Translations under genes and position numbers: made by a program
Notes under the pieces: model-generated
Told to the model about the DNA's origin: nothing
What the model saw: the letters and a program-made list of their open reading frames with translations, nothing else
Database searches by the model: none
In this document: in pieces, positions 41,803 through 50,385 of the stretch
How positions within the stretch are numbered: the first letter of the stretch is position 1
Layout: every line of letters begins with the position of its first letter
From: CADEEN01 sp963738425
GTDB lineage: Bacteria > Pseudomonadota > Gammaproteobacteria > Burkholderiales > Burkholderiaceae_C
Assembly (NCBI GenBank): GCA_963738425.1
Contig: CAVTWT010000034.1
Span: 62,001 to 126,000 of the forward strand
DNA: 64,000 nucleotides
Direction of reading: 5' to 3'

Positions 41803-43665
41803 GGCAAGGCTCCTGTGCGGGGACGGGGGGACGGTTGCGCGGCAAGGTGCGCCAGGTAGGCGCGCCAGCCGCCGAAGGAGGTGATGTCGCTCGCCTGCTC
41901 GACGGCATGCGACTCGCAGAGAAAGCCGTGCACGCGCTGGCCGTCGGCGAGTTCGATGCTGCCCAGGCCGAGCGGCGCGGGGATCAATCCGAGGAAGGAA
42001 CCGACATGGCGCAGCGGCACGTCCCAGACCTCGACTGCGAGCGCCGCGCCGCCGACGGCGCTACGCAGCACACCGGGTTTCGGCGGCGTCGTGTCGGGCA
42101 AGGCGAACAGGCGGTAGTGCGGCGCGGTGTGCGTGGCTTCGCGCAAGGTAGCGCCGCGCTCGGTCAACTGCGCGTTCAACGGCAGGCCGCTGAGGTGTGC
42201 GCCGACGACGGCGATCGGCATCGTCGGCTCGACGGCGGGGCGCCTTGGCGATGGTTCGTCGCGCAGCGGCAGGCCGCTGGCGCCCAGCGTCGTCGGCACC
42301 GCACGCTGCCATTGCCGGCCCAGTGCGGCGAGGGCGGCGTCGGCGTTTGCCCGTGCGATGAAGGTGATGCCGAAGGGCAGCGCGTCGTCCGTGAAACCGG
42401 CCGGCACGGCCAGCGCGCACCAGCCCAGCAGGTTGACGAAGTTCGTGTACAGGCCGAGGTGCGCGTTGGCGCCGATCGGATCGGCATCGACCTCGTCGAA
42501 GCTCGGATGACCGGGCGCCGTCGGCACCATCAGCAGGTCGACCGATTGCCAGATCGAGGCCGTCTGCTTGCGCGCCGCGCGCAGCGCGTACTGGCCGCGG
42601 AAGGCGTCGGTGGCGGTGAAGCGCTCTGCACCTTCGATGACCTGGCGCACGGCGGGATCGAAGGCGGCCGGCGCGCTGTCGAGAAGGCCCTGCACCGCGG
42701 CGTGGCGCTCGGCCACCCAAGGCCCGCCGTACAGCAGATCGGCCGTGCGGTGCAGCGCCGAGAAGTCGATCGGCACGACCGTGTGGCCCTGTGCGAGGGC
42801 CTGCTCGGTCGCGCGCTGCCAGGCGTCGCGGTAGGCAGCGCTCAAGGTCGGCGCCGCGGGCACGCCGATGCGCAGGCGCTGCGGCCAGCGCCATGCAACG
42901 CGGATCGAAGTCGCTGTAGTCGTCGGCCGGGTCGTCGCCCTCGATCAAGGCGAGCACGCCGGCGGCGTCGTCCACCGTCAGTGCGAAGACGGCGACGCAG
43001 TCGAGGCTGCGGCAGGCCGGCACGACTCCCGATGTGCCGACGCGGCCTGGCGTCGGCTTCAGGCCGACGATGTTGCAGAAGCCGGCCGGCACGCGGCCCG
43101 AGCCCGCCGTGTCGGTGCCGAGCGCGAAGGGCACCTCGCCGCGCGCGACGGCGACCGCGGAGCCCGAGCTCGAACCGCCGCTGACATGGCGCGCGCTGAA
43201 CGGCGTGGCGGGGCGACCGTACGGCGAGCGCGTGCCGACCAGGCCGGTGGCGAACTGATCGAGGTTGGTCTTGCCGACGCAGACGGCGCCGGCCTCGGTC
43301 AGACGCGCGACCGCGTGCGCGCTGGCCTGCGCGGTGTACGCGAACGCCGGGCAGGCGGCCGTGGTGGGCCAGCCGGCGACATCGATGTTGTCCTTGACCG
43401 CGTAGGGCACACCGTAGAGCGGCATGGCGCGCCGCGCGGCGGCGAGGTCATCGAACGCAGCAGCGCGCGCTTCGAGTGCGGCGATCTGCGCCAGCAACTG
43501 CGCCTGGCTGGCGCGGCAGATCCAGACGCCGTCCCGCGTGCTGCCGTGTGCCTCGGTGGCGTAGGCCGACACGAGAGCACGCAAGGGCCGGTCCGCGTCA
43601 TAGGCAGCGAGCCAGTCGGTCACGGTCAGCGGAGAAATGGGTTGCGCGTCCAAAGTGGTGCACAT
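41799..43665 (-). CDS. Allophanate hydrolase-like amidase (one frameshift)
   Basis: About 621 residues after removing one base near 42880. The N-terminal amidase domain (MPLYGVPYAVKDNIDVAGWP with the catalytic Lys; HVSGGSSSGSAVAVARGEVP with the Ser pair; GLKPTPGRVGTSGVVPACRS) is joined to YRDAWQRATEQALAQG. The C-terminal domain (SGLPLNAQLTERGATLREAT; ITSFGGWRAYLAH) is the second domain typical of AtzF/DUR-type allophanate hydrolases, which release ammonia and CO2 from allophanate. It heads the minus-strand cluster, and the GGTATACCA palindrome ends three bases before its ATG. Confidence 0.87.
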
Positions 43666-43667
43666 AT

Positions 43668-43677
43668 TGGTATACCA
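43668..43677. promoter_or_regulatory. Candidate GntR operator 2 (TGGTATACCA)
   Basis: A perfect 10-base palindrome sharing the GGTATACC core with 36229-36242. It is directly upstream of the allophanate-hydrolase-like start, leaving two bases before the ATG. A second GGTACC lies beside it at about 43680. The closeness to the start codon implies either a very short leader or a start further downstream. Confidence 0.6.
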
Positions 43678-43830
43678 CCTGGTACCTTGCATGTCCCGTG
43701 CCAACGGGCGCATCCACCCGCCGCTGAGGCGTGGCCTCTCGCGGCAGGCCCGGCGACCATGCCGAAAACAGATAGCAGCTAGTGGCGAGCCCTGCTGGAT
43801 CGGCATGCCCTGCACGCGCACAATCGGTGC

Positions 43831-44514
43831 ATGCCCAGCACCCCGATCACCGGCATTTCTTCGATGGCCACGCGCGCGCTGCTGGCCGAGTTGAGCGTCG
43901 CGTACGGCCTGCCGGTGTCGATCGAGGCGGTCGGCGGTGTCGATGCCGCCAAGCGCGTGATGGCCGGCGAGGCTTTCGACGTCGTGGTTCTGGCCAGCGA
44001 CGCGATCGACAAGCTGATGGCTGCCGGCCGTGTGGTTGCCGGCAGCAAGGTGAATCTCGTGCACTCCGGTGTCGCCGTGGCCGTGCGCACGGGCGCCGAG
44101 CCTCCTGACATCACTTCAGAAGAGGCTGTCAAGCGCGCCGTGCTCGCCGCGCCGACCCTCGGCTACTCCACCGGCCCGAGCGGCGTGCAACTGGCAAAGT
44201 TGTTCGAGCGCTGGGGCATTGCGCAAGAGATCGCGCCGCGCATCGTGCAGGCGCCTCCGGGTGTGCCGGTGGGGGCCCTGGTGGCGCGCGGTGAGGTCGC
44301 GCTGGGTTTTCAGCAGTTGAGCGAGTTGATGAACCTGCAAGGCATCGACGTCATCGGCCCGCTGCCACCTGCGATTCAGATCACGACCACCTTTTCGGCT
44401 GGCGTCTGTGCCGCCTCGACGCAACCCGACGCAGCGCGTGTGCTGCTCGCTTATCTGGCCTCGCCCGAGGTCGCTCCGATCAAACAACGACACGGCATGG
44501 AGACAGCTGCATGA
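43831..44514 (+). CDS. ModA-like substrate-binding domain protein without signal peptide
   Basis: A 227-residue periplasmic-binding-fold protein related to molybdate-type ModA. It begins ITGISSMATRALLAELSVAY and has AGEAFDVVVLASDAIDKLMA, GSKVNLVHSGVAVAVRTGAE and GYSTGPSGVQLAKLFERWGI. There is no signal peptide or lipobox, so it should stay in the cytoplasm, which is odd for a binding protein. It overlaps ligJ by ATGA and is the first gene of the protocatechuate operon, which argues for a role in that pathway, perhaps sensing or binding a pathway acid (inference). Confidence 0.75.
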   Translation: MPSTPITGISSMATRALLAELSVAYGLPVSIEAVGGVDAAKRVMAGEAFDVVVLASDAIDKLMAAGRVVAGSKVNLVHSGVAVAVRTGAEPPDITSEEAVKRAVLAAPTLGYSTGPSGVQLAKLFERWGIAQEIAPRIVQAPPGVPVGALVARGEVALGFQQLSELMNLQGIDVIGPLPPAIQITTTFSAGVCAASTQPDAARVLLAYLASPEVAPIKQRHGMETAA

Positions 44515-45539
44515 TCATCGACATCCACGGCCACTACACGACGGCACCCAAGGCGCTGGAGAACTGGCGCAACGCACAGATCGCCGGCATCAAGGACCCG
44601 TCGGCCAAACCGCGCGTCGCCGATCTGAAGATCACGGATGACGAACTGCGCGAGACGATCGAAGCCAATCAGCTGAAGCTGATGAAGGAGCGCGGCAGCG
44701 ACCTGACGATCTTCAGCCCGCGCGCCAGCTTCATGGCGCACCACATCGGCGACTTCGAGGTGTCGAGCACCTGGGCGGCGATCTGCAACGAGCTCTGCTT
44801 TCGCGTCGCGCAACTCTTCCCGGCGCATTTCATCCCGGCCGCGATGCTGCCGCAAAGCCCTGGCGTCGATCCGAAGACCTGCATCCCCGAACTGGTGAAG
44901 TGCGTCGAGCAGTACGGCAACGTCGCCATCAACCTGAACCCGGACCCGTCGGGCGGCCACTGGACGTCGCCGCCGCTGACCGACCGAGCATGGTACCCGA
45001 TCTACGAAAAGATGGTCGAGTACGACATCCCGGCGATGGTGCACGTCAGCACGAGCTGCAACGCCTGCTTCCACACCACCGGCGCGCACTACATCAATGC
45101 CGACACGACGGCTTTCATGCAACTGATCCAGGGCGATCTGTTCAAGGACTTTCCGACGTTGCGCCTGATCATTCCGCATGGCGGCGGCGCGGCGCCGTAC
45201 CACTGGGGCCGCTACCGCGGCCTGGCGCAGGAGATGAAGAAGCCGCTGCTCAAGGACCACCTGATGAAGAACGTGTTCTTCGACACCTGCGTCTATCACC
45301 AGCCCGGGATCGATCTGCTGACGAAGGTGATTCCGGTCGACAACGTGCTCTTCGCCAGCGAGATGATCGGCGCGGTGCGCGGCATCGACCCCGAAACCGG
45401 CAACTACTACGACGACACGAAGCGCTACATCGAAGCGTCAACGCAGTTGAGCGCGGCGCAGAAGCAGCAGATCTACGAAGGCAACGCACGGCGCGTCTAT
45501 CCGCGCCTCGATGCGACGCTCAAAGGACAGGGCCGATAG
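44511..45539 (+). CDS. ligJ: 4-Oxalomesaconate hydratase
   Basis: A 342-residue amidohydrolase-superfamily enzyme of the LigJ/PmdE group, hydrating 4-oxalomesaconate to 4-carboxy-4-hydroxy-2-oxoadipate. It starts IIDIHGHYTTAPKALENWRN, giving the HxH metal motif. Further family regions are LTIFSPRASFMAHHIGDFEV, PAMVHVSTSCNACFHTTGAH-YINADTTAFM, LIIPHGGGAAPYHWGRYRGL and NVLFASEMIGAVRGIDPETG. The length and neighbours (ligK, ligI, ligA, ligB, ligC) fix the assignment. Confidence 0.94.
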   Translation: MIIDIHGHYTTAPKALENWRNAQIAGIKDPSAKPRVADLKITDDELRETIEANQLKLMKERGSDLTIFSPRASFMAHHIGDFEVSSTWAAICNELCFRVAQLFPAHFIPAAMLPQSPGVDPKTCIPELVKCVEQYGNVAINLNPDPSGGHWTSPPLTDRAWYPIYEKMVEYDIPAMVHVSTSCNACFHTTGAHYINADTTAFMQLIQGDLFKDFPTLRLIIPHGGGAAPYHWGRYRGLAQEMKKPLLKDHLMKNVFFDTCVYHQPGIDLLTKVIPVDNVLFASEMIGAVRGIDPETGNYYDDTKRYIEASTQLSAAQKQQIYEGNARRVYPRLDATLKGQGR

Positions 45540-45564
45540 GCCCGCTTTACTGTTGGAGAAACAC

Positions 45565-46248
45565 ATGTATGAACTAGGCGTGGTCTATCGCAACATCCAG
45601 CGCGCCGATGCGCAAGTGGCCGACAAGCTGGCCGCCCTCGGCGCTTCCACCGTGCACGAGGCCATGGGCCGCGTCGGCTTGATGAAGACCTACATGCGGC
45701 CGATCTATGCCGGCGCGCAGGTCTCGGGCACGGCAGTCACGGTGCTGCTGCAGCCCGGCGACAACTGGATGCTGCATGTGGTGGCCGAGCAGATCAAACC
45801 CGGCGACATCGTCGTCGCCGCCTGCACAACCGACAACACCGACGGTTTCTTCGGCGACCTGCTGGCAACCTCCTTCCAGGCGCGCGGCGCACGTGCATTG
45901 GTCATCGACGCCGGCGTGCGCGATGTCAAGTTCCTGACGGAGATGGGCTTCCCCGTCTGGAGCCGCGCCATCAGCTCGAAGGGCACGGTCAAGGCCACGC
46001 TCGGCTCGGTCAACATTCCTGTTGTCTGCGCTGGTTCGCTGGTGCACCCAGGCGACGTGATCGTGGCCGACGACGACGGCGTGGTCTGCGTGCCGCGCGC
46101 GATGGCGCAGAAGACGCTCGACGCTGCGCTGGCACGCGAAGCCAACGAAGGCGAGAAGCGCGCCAAGCTCGCCTCCGGCGTGCTCGGGCTGGACATGTAC
46201 AAGATGCGCGAACCGCTCGAAAAGGCGGGGCTGCGCTACATCGACTGA
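45565..46248 (+). CDS. ligK: 4-Carboxy-4-hydroxy-2-oxoadipate aldolase/oxaloacetate decarboxylase
   Basis: A 227-residue aldolase of the RraA-like fold (LigK/PmdF/GalC group) that splits 4-carboxy-4-hydroxy-2-oxoadipate into pyruvate and oxaloacetate. Motifs: GASTVHEAMGRVGLMKTYMR, TVLLQPGDNWMLHVVAEQIK, GFFGDLLATSFQARGARALV-IDAGVRDV (the G-x-D-A-G-x-R-D region binds the metal and pyruvyl group) and HPGDVIVADDDGVVCVPR. It lies 25 bases after ligJ with TTGGAG before the ATG, and is followed by the DUF1932 gene after one base. Confidence 0.95.
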   Translation: MYELGVVYRNIQRADAQVADKLAALGASTVHEAMGRVGLMKTYMRPIYAGAQVSGTAVTVLLQPGDNWMLHVVAEQIKPGDIVVAACTTDNTDGFFGDLLATSFQARGARALVIDAGVRDVKFLTEMGFPVWSRAISSKGTVKATLGSVNIPVVCAGSLVHPGDVIVADDDGVVCVPRAMAQKTLDAALAREANEGEKRAKLASGVLGLDMYKMREPLEKAGLRYID

Positions 46249-46249
46249 C

Positions 46250-47146
46250 ATGCGCATTGCATTGATCGGCTACGGCGAGGTCGGCAGGATCCTCGCGGAG
46301 GACCTGGCGCCGCAGGGGCACAGCATCCTCGCCTACGACGTCAAGGTCGAAGGTGAGGGCGGCAATGCCATGCGCGAGCATGCGGCGAAGATTGGCGTGA
46401 CGCTCGCCAGTTCGCACGCGTCGGCCGTGCAGCGCGCCGAGCTTGTCCTCAGCGCCGTCACGGCGAGCCAGGCAGTGCCCGTGGCCGAAGCCGTCGCACC
46501 CGGGCTGGCCAAGGGCGCCTACGTTCTCGACTTCAACTCCGCATCGCCGGGCGCCAAGATTCGCGCTGCAGAGATCGTCAACGCCGCGGGTGGCCGCTAT
46601 GTCGAAGGCGCGGTGATGACCTCGATCCCGCCGTACCGCATCAAGGTGCCGCTGCTGCTCGGCGGGCCCGATGCGGCGGCGCTGCTGCCGCTGCTCGGCC
46701 AACTGGGCTTCGCCGCCAAGGTCGCCAGCGACAAGCTCGGCGTCGCCAGCGCCACCAAGATGTGCCGCAGCGTGATGATCAAGGGCCTGGAAGCCATGAT
46801 CATCGAGAGCTTCACGACGGCGCGCCACTACGGCGTTGAAGACGCTGTGATCGCGTCGCTGCAGGAAACCTTCCCCGGCATCGATTGGGAAAAGCAGGGC
46901 GCGTACTTCTTCCAGCGCGTCATCGAACATGGCCGGCGCCGCAGCGAAGAGGTGCGCGAAGTGGCCGTCACCGTGCGCGAGGCCGGCCTCGTGCCGCACA
47001 GCGCCGCGGGCACGGCCGAGCGCCAGGCGTGGGTGGCTGATCTGGCCGACGCGGGCCTCTTCGGACAGCGCGGCACGAAGGAATTTGCACGCAGCGCCGA
47101 TTGGCGCGTGGAAGCGGATCGCATTCTCAGCAGGACCAAGTCATGA
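46250..47146 (+). CDS. NAD(P)-dependent oxidoreductase with DUF1932 domain
   Basis: A 298-residue protein related to 6-phosphogluconate and beta-hydroxyacid dehydrogenases. The N-terminal Rossmann fold starts MRIALIGYGEVGRILAEDLA. The C-terminal DUF1932 region has SATKMCRSVMIKGLEAMIIE and HYGVEDAVIASLQETFPGID, ending in HSAAGTAERQAWVADLADAG. Genes like this accompany lig/pmd-type operons, but their role is not settled. No 4-oxalomesaconate tautomerase gene (GalD/PmdU/LigU type) is recognisable in this window; this protein may serve an accessory reduction or recycling step. It overlaps ligI by ATGA. Confidence 0.85.
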   Translation: MRIALIGYGEVGRILAEDLAPQGHSILAYDVKVEGEGGNAMREHAAKIGVTLASSHASAVQRAELVLSAVTASQAVPVAEAVAPGLAKGAYVLDFNSASPGAKIRAAEIVNAAGGRYVEGAVMTSIPPYRIKVPLLLGGPDAAALLPLLGQLGFAAKVASDKLGVASATKMCRSVMIKGLEAMIIESFTTARHYGVEDAVIASLQETFPGIDWEKQGAYFFQRVIEHGRRRSEEVREVAVTVREAGLVPHSAAGTAERQAWVADLADAGLFGQRGTKEFARSADWRVEADRILSRTKS

Positions 47147-48057
47147 CCTTTGAAAAAACCCCCGGCTGGCTCGACTGGTACGCCGGCCCGAGCAAACCCA
47201 AGTTCACGTTGCCGCCCGGCAGCGTCGATGCGCATTGCCATGTCTTCGGCCCGGGCGAGGAGTTCCCGTTCGCACCCGAGCGCAAGTACACGCCCTGCGA
47301 TGCGTCGAAGCAGCAGTTGTTTGCGCTGCGCGACCACCTCGGCTTCGCGCGCAACGTGATCGTGCAGGCCACCTGCCACGGCGCCGACAACCGCGCCATG
47401 GCCGATGCCTGCCGCGCCGCCAACGGCAAGGCGCGCGGCGTGGCCACGGTCAAGCGCAGCGTCACCGACAACGAGCTGCAGCAACTGCACGACAGCGGCG
47501 TGCGGGGAGTGCGCTTCAACTTCGTCAAGCGGCTGGTGGACTTCACACCCAAGGACGAGCTGATGGAGATCGCCGGGCGCATCCACAAGCTCGGCTGGCA
47601 TGTCGTCATCTACTTCGAGGCGGTCGATCTGCCCGAGCTGTGGGACTTCTTCACTGCGTTGCCGAACACCATCGTGGTCGATCACATGGGCCGGCCCGAC
47701 ATCGCCAAGCCGATCGACGGCCCCGAGTTCACGCTGTTCCTGAAGTTCATGCGCGAGCATCCGAACGTCTGGAGCAAGGTCAGCTGCCCCGAGCGGCTGT
47801 CGGTCAGCGGGCCGCCGGCATTGAATGGGGAGCAGGCGGCGTACCGTGACGTGGTGCCCTTCGCACGCCGCGTCGTCGAAGAGTTTCCCGATCGTGTGCT
47901 CTGGGGCACCGACTGGCCGCATCCGAACCTCAAGAACCACATGCCCGATGACGGCTTGCTGGTGGATTTCATCCCGCACATCGCGATCACACTCGAGCTG
48001 CAGAAGAAGCTGCTCGTGACCAACCCGATGCGCCTGTACTGGCCTGAGGAGGTCTGA
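47143..48057 (+). CDS. ligI: 2-Pyrone-4,6-dicarboxylate hydrolase
   Basis: A 304-residue amidohydrolase opening the lactone 2-pyrone-4,6-dicarboxylate to 4-oxalomesaconate. LigI features: GSVDAHCHVFGPGEEFPFAP (HxH), the substrate region RKYTPCDASKQQLFALRDHL, VRGVRFNFVKRLVDFTPKDE, NTIVVDHMGRPDIAKPIDGP and RVLWGTDWPHPNLKNHMPDD with the metal-binding Asp. The enzyme is metal-independent in some reports because of its active-site Lys/Arg set. It overlaps the next gene by one base (TGATG). Confidence 0.95.
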   Translation: MTFEKTPGWLDWYAGPSKPKFTLPPGSVDAHCHVFGPGEEFPFAPERKYTPCDASKQQLFALRDHLGFARNVIVQATCHGADNRAMADACRAANGKARGVATVKRSVTDNELQQLHDSGVRGVRFNFVKRLVDFTPKDELMEIAGRIHKLGWHVVIYFEAVDLPELWDFFTALPNTIVVDHMGRPDIAKPIDGPEFTLFLKFMREHPNVWSKVSCPERLSVSGPPALNGEQAAYRDVVPFARRVVEEFPDRVLWGTDWPHPNLKNHMPDDGLLVDFIPHIAITLELQKKLLVTNPMRLYWPEEV

Positions 48058-48501
48058 TGTCTCTGAACAAACCGTACCTCGACGTGCCCGGCACGACGAT
48101 CTTCGACGCCGAACAGTCGCGCAAGGGCTACCACCTCAACCAGTTCTGCATGTCGCCTGATGAAGGCCGAGAACCGCGCGCGCTTCAAGGCCAACGAGCG
48201 CGTCTACCTCGACGAGTGGCCGATGACCGAGGAGCAGAAGCAGGCGGTGCTGACGCGCGATCTGAACCGCGCCATCGCTGCCGGCGGCAACATCTACTTC
48301 CTGGCCAAGATCGGTGCCACCGACGGCAAGAGCTTTCAGCAGATGGCCGGCAGCATGACCGGCATGACCGAAGAGGAATACCGCAACATGATGATCAAGG
48401 GCGGGCGCTCCGCTGAAGGCAACCGCGTGCTCGGCGAAGACGGCGATGCGCAACCGCACCGCCAGCCGCAAGGCGCTGCGGGTGCGCAAGGGAGGAAGTG
48501 A
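48057..48501 (+). CDS. ligA: Protocatechuate 4,5-dioxygenase alpha subunit (one frameshift)
   Basis: About 147 residues after removing one C near 48158-48162. The N-terminal part reads MSLNKPYLDVPGTTIFDAEQ, then SRKGYHLNQFCMS. The frame then shifts and continues LMKAENRARFKANERVYLDE, GGNIYFLAKIGATDGKSFQQ and MTGMTEEEYRNMMIKGGRSA. LigA is the small helical subunit that closes the LigB active site. It is translationally coupled both ways (TGATG). As given the reading frame is broken, but the gene is otherwise complete, so this is likely a sequence error. Confidence 0.9.
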
Positions 48502-49355
48502 TGGCCAGGATCACCGCCTCCGTCTACACCTCGCACGTGCCCGCCATCGGCGCGGCCATCGACCTCGGCAAGACCGAGGAGCCGTACTGGGTGCCGCTGT
48601 TCAAGGGCTACGACTTCTCCAAGCAGTGGATGAAGGAGCACAAGCCCGACGTGATCTTCCTCGTCTACAACGACCACGCGACCGCGTTTTCGCTGGAGAT
48701 CATCCCCACCTTCGCCATCGGCTGCGCCGCTGAGTTCACGCCTGCCGATGAAGGCTATGGCCCGCGCCCGGTGCCCAAGGTGATCGGGCACCCGGAGCTG
48801 GCCTCGCACATCGCGCAGAGCGTGATCCAGGACGACTTCGACCTGACCATCGTCAACAAGATGGACGTCGATCATGGCCTCACCGTGCCGCTGTCGCTGA
48901 TGTGCGGTCAGCCGCAAGCCTGGCCGTGTCCGGTGATCCCGTTCGCCGTCAACGTCGTGCAATACCCGGTGCCCTCGGGCAAGCGCTGTTTCATGCTCGG
49001 CCAGGCGATCCGCAAGGCGATCGAGAGCTACGACGAGCCGCTCAACGTGCAGATCTGGGGCACAGGCGGCATGTCGCATCAACTGCAAGGGCCGCGTGCG
49101 GGCCTCATCAACGCGGAGTGGGACAACAAGTTCCTCGACCGTCTGATCGACGATCCCGCGGGCCTGGCGCAGGTCGATCACATCGAGTACGTGCGCGAGG
49201 CGGGCTCGGAGGGCATCGAGCTCGTGATGTGGCTGATCGCGCGCGGCGCGATGGCCGACATCAAGGGCGGGCCCAAGCCCAAGCTCGCACACCGCTTCTT
49301 CCACGTGCCCGCGTCGAACACGGCCGTCGGCCATCTGATCCTGGAGAATCCATGA
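48501..49355 (+). CDS. ligB: Protocatechuate 4,5-dioxygenase beta subunit
   Basis: A 284-residue class III extradiol dioxygenase subunit carrying the Fe2+ site. Iron-ligand regions: ITASVYTSHVPAIGAAID (His 12 type) and IFLVYNDHATAFSLEIIPTF (second His), with the Glu in the C-terminal GIELVMWLIARGAM area. VDHGLTVPLSLM contains the catalytic His pair, and WGTGGMSHQLQGPRAGLI is conserved. It cleaves protocatechuate between C4 and C5 to 4-carboxy-2-hydroxymuconate semialdehyde, the substrate of LigC next door. Confidence 0.95.
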   Translation: MARITASVYTSHVPAIGAAIDLGKTEEPYWVPLFKGYDFSKQWMKEHKPDVIFLVYNDHATAFSLEIIPTFAIGCAAEFTPADEGYGPRPVPKVIGHPELASHIAQSVIQDDFDLTIVNKMDVDHGLTVPLSLMCGQPQAWPCPVIPFAVNVVQYPVPSGKRCFMLGQAIRKAIESYDEPLNVQIWGTGGMSHQLQGPRAGLINAEWDNKFLDRLIDDPAGLAQVDHIEYVREAGSEGIELVMWLIARGAMADIKGGPKPKLAHRFFHVPASNTAVGHLILENP

Positions 49356-49356
49356 C

Positions 49357-49418
49357 ACCCCCACGCTCACTGTCGCTCGCTGCCCCCCGAGGGGGCTTTC
49401 GCCTCCTTGAGGCGGCTC
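49357..49418. repeat. CCCCCGAGGGGG-type repeat between ligB and ligC
   Basis: CACCCCCACGCTCACTGTCG at the left, the GCCCCCCGAGGGGGC palindrome in the middle, and GCCTCCTTGAGGCGGCTC, itself a small hairpin, at the right. It fills the otherwise unexpected 76-base gap in a tightly packed operon. It ends 13 bases before the ligC ATG. Confidence 0.75.
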
Positions 49419-49431
49419 TACGGAGGCTCAC

Positions 49432-50385
49432 ATGACCATCAACGTCGCCCTCGCCGGTGCCGGCGCCTTCGGCATCAAGCACCTCGACGCGATCAAGCTG
49501 ATCGACGGCGTGAACGTGATCTCGCTGATCAGCCGCGACCTTGGCAAGACGCAGGAAGTGGCCGACAAGTACGGCATCAAGCATGTCACCACCGACCTCG
49601 CCGACAGCTTGAAGTTGAAGGAGGTCGACGCCGTCATCCTGTGCACGCCGACGCAGATGCACGCGGCGCAGACGACGGCCTGCCTCGAAGCCGGCAAGCA
49701 TGTGCAAGTCGAAATTCCGCTGTGCGATGTGTTGAAGGACGGCGAGGCCGTGGCCAAGCTGGCCAAGGCCAGCGGCAAGGTGGCGATGGTCGGCCACACG
49801 CGGCGCTTCAACCCGAGCCACCAGTGGGTGCACAAGAAGATCGCGGCCAAGGAATTCAACATCCAGCAGATGGATGTGCAGACCTATTTCTTCCGCCGCA
49901 CCAACATGAACGCGCTCGGCCAGGCGCGCAGCTGGACGGACCACCTGCTGTGGCACCACGCCGCGCACACGGTCGATCTGTTCGCGTATCAGGCCGGCAG
50001 CCCGATCGTCAAGGCCAACGCGGTGCAAGGCCCGATCCACCCGGCCCTGGGCATCGCGATGGACATGAGCATCCAGTTGAAGGCCGCCAACGGCGCGATC
50101 TGCACGCTCTCGCTGTCCTTCAACAACGACGGCCCGCTCGGCACCTTCTTCCGCTACATCGGCGACAGCGGCACCTACATCGCGCGCTACGACGACCTGT
50201 TCAACGGCAAGGAAGAGAAGATCGACGTCAGCAAGGTCGCGGTGTCGATGAACGGCATCGAGCTGCAGGACCGCGAGTTCTTCGCCGCGATCGCCGAAGG
50301 GCGCGAGCCGAACTCGGGCATTGCCCAAGTGCTGCCGTGCTACCAGGTGCTGCACCAGCTCGAGCAGCAACTGCAAGCTCCCTGA
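49432..50385 (+). CDS. ligC: 4-Carboxy-2-hydroxymuconate-6-semialdehyde dehydrogenase
   Basis: A 317-residue Gfo/Idh/MocA-family NAD(P)-dependent dehydrogenase. The Rossmann motif is VALAGAGAFGIKHLDAIKLI. The family pattern LCTPTQMHAAQTTACLEAGK-HVQVEIPLCDVLKDGEAV carries the EKP-like position (here EIP). Catalytic-domain stretches GHTRRFNPSHQWVHKKI and YFFRRTNMNALGQARSWTDH match LigC/PmdC/FldC. It oxidises the LigAB product to 2-pyrone-4,6-dicarboxylate. GGAGG lies nine bases before the ATG. Confidence 0.94.
   Translation: MTINVALAGAGAFGIKHLDAIKLIDGVNVISLISRDLGKTQEVADKYGIKHVTTDLADSLKLKEVDAVILCTPTQMHAAQTTACLEAGKHVQVEIPLCDVLKDGEAVAKLAKASGKVAMVGHTRRFNPSHQWVHKKIAAKEFNIQQMDVQTYFFRRTNMNALGQARSWTDHLLWHHAAHTVDLFAYQAGSPIVKANAVQGPIHPALGIAMDMSIQLKAANGAICTLSLSFNNDGPLGTFFRYIGDSGTYIARYDDLFNGKEEKIDVSKVAVSMNGIELQDREFFAAIAEGREPNSGIAQVLPCYQVLHQLEQQLQAP

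Noticed and set aside
19766..49418. Insertion-sequence ends, suggested by the CCCCCGAGGGGG repeats
   Set aside because: There is no transposase gene, no target-site duplication visible, and each copy is only about 60 bases.
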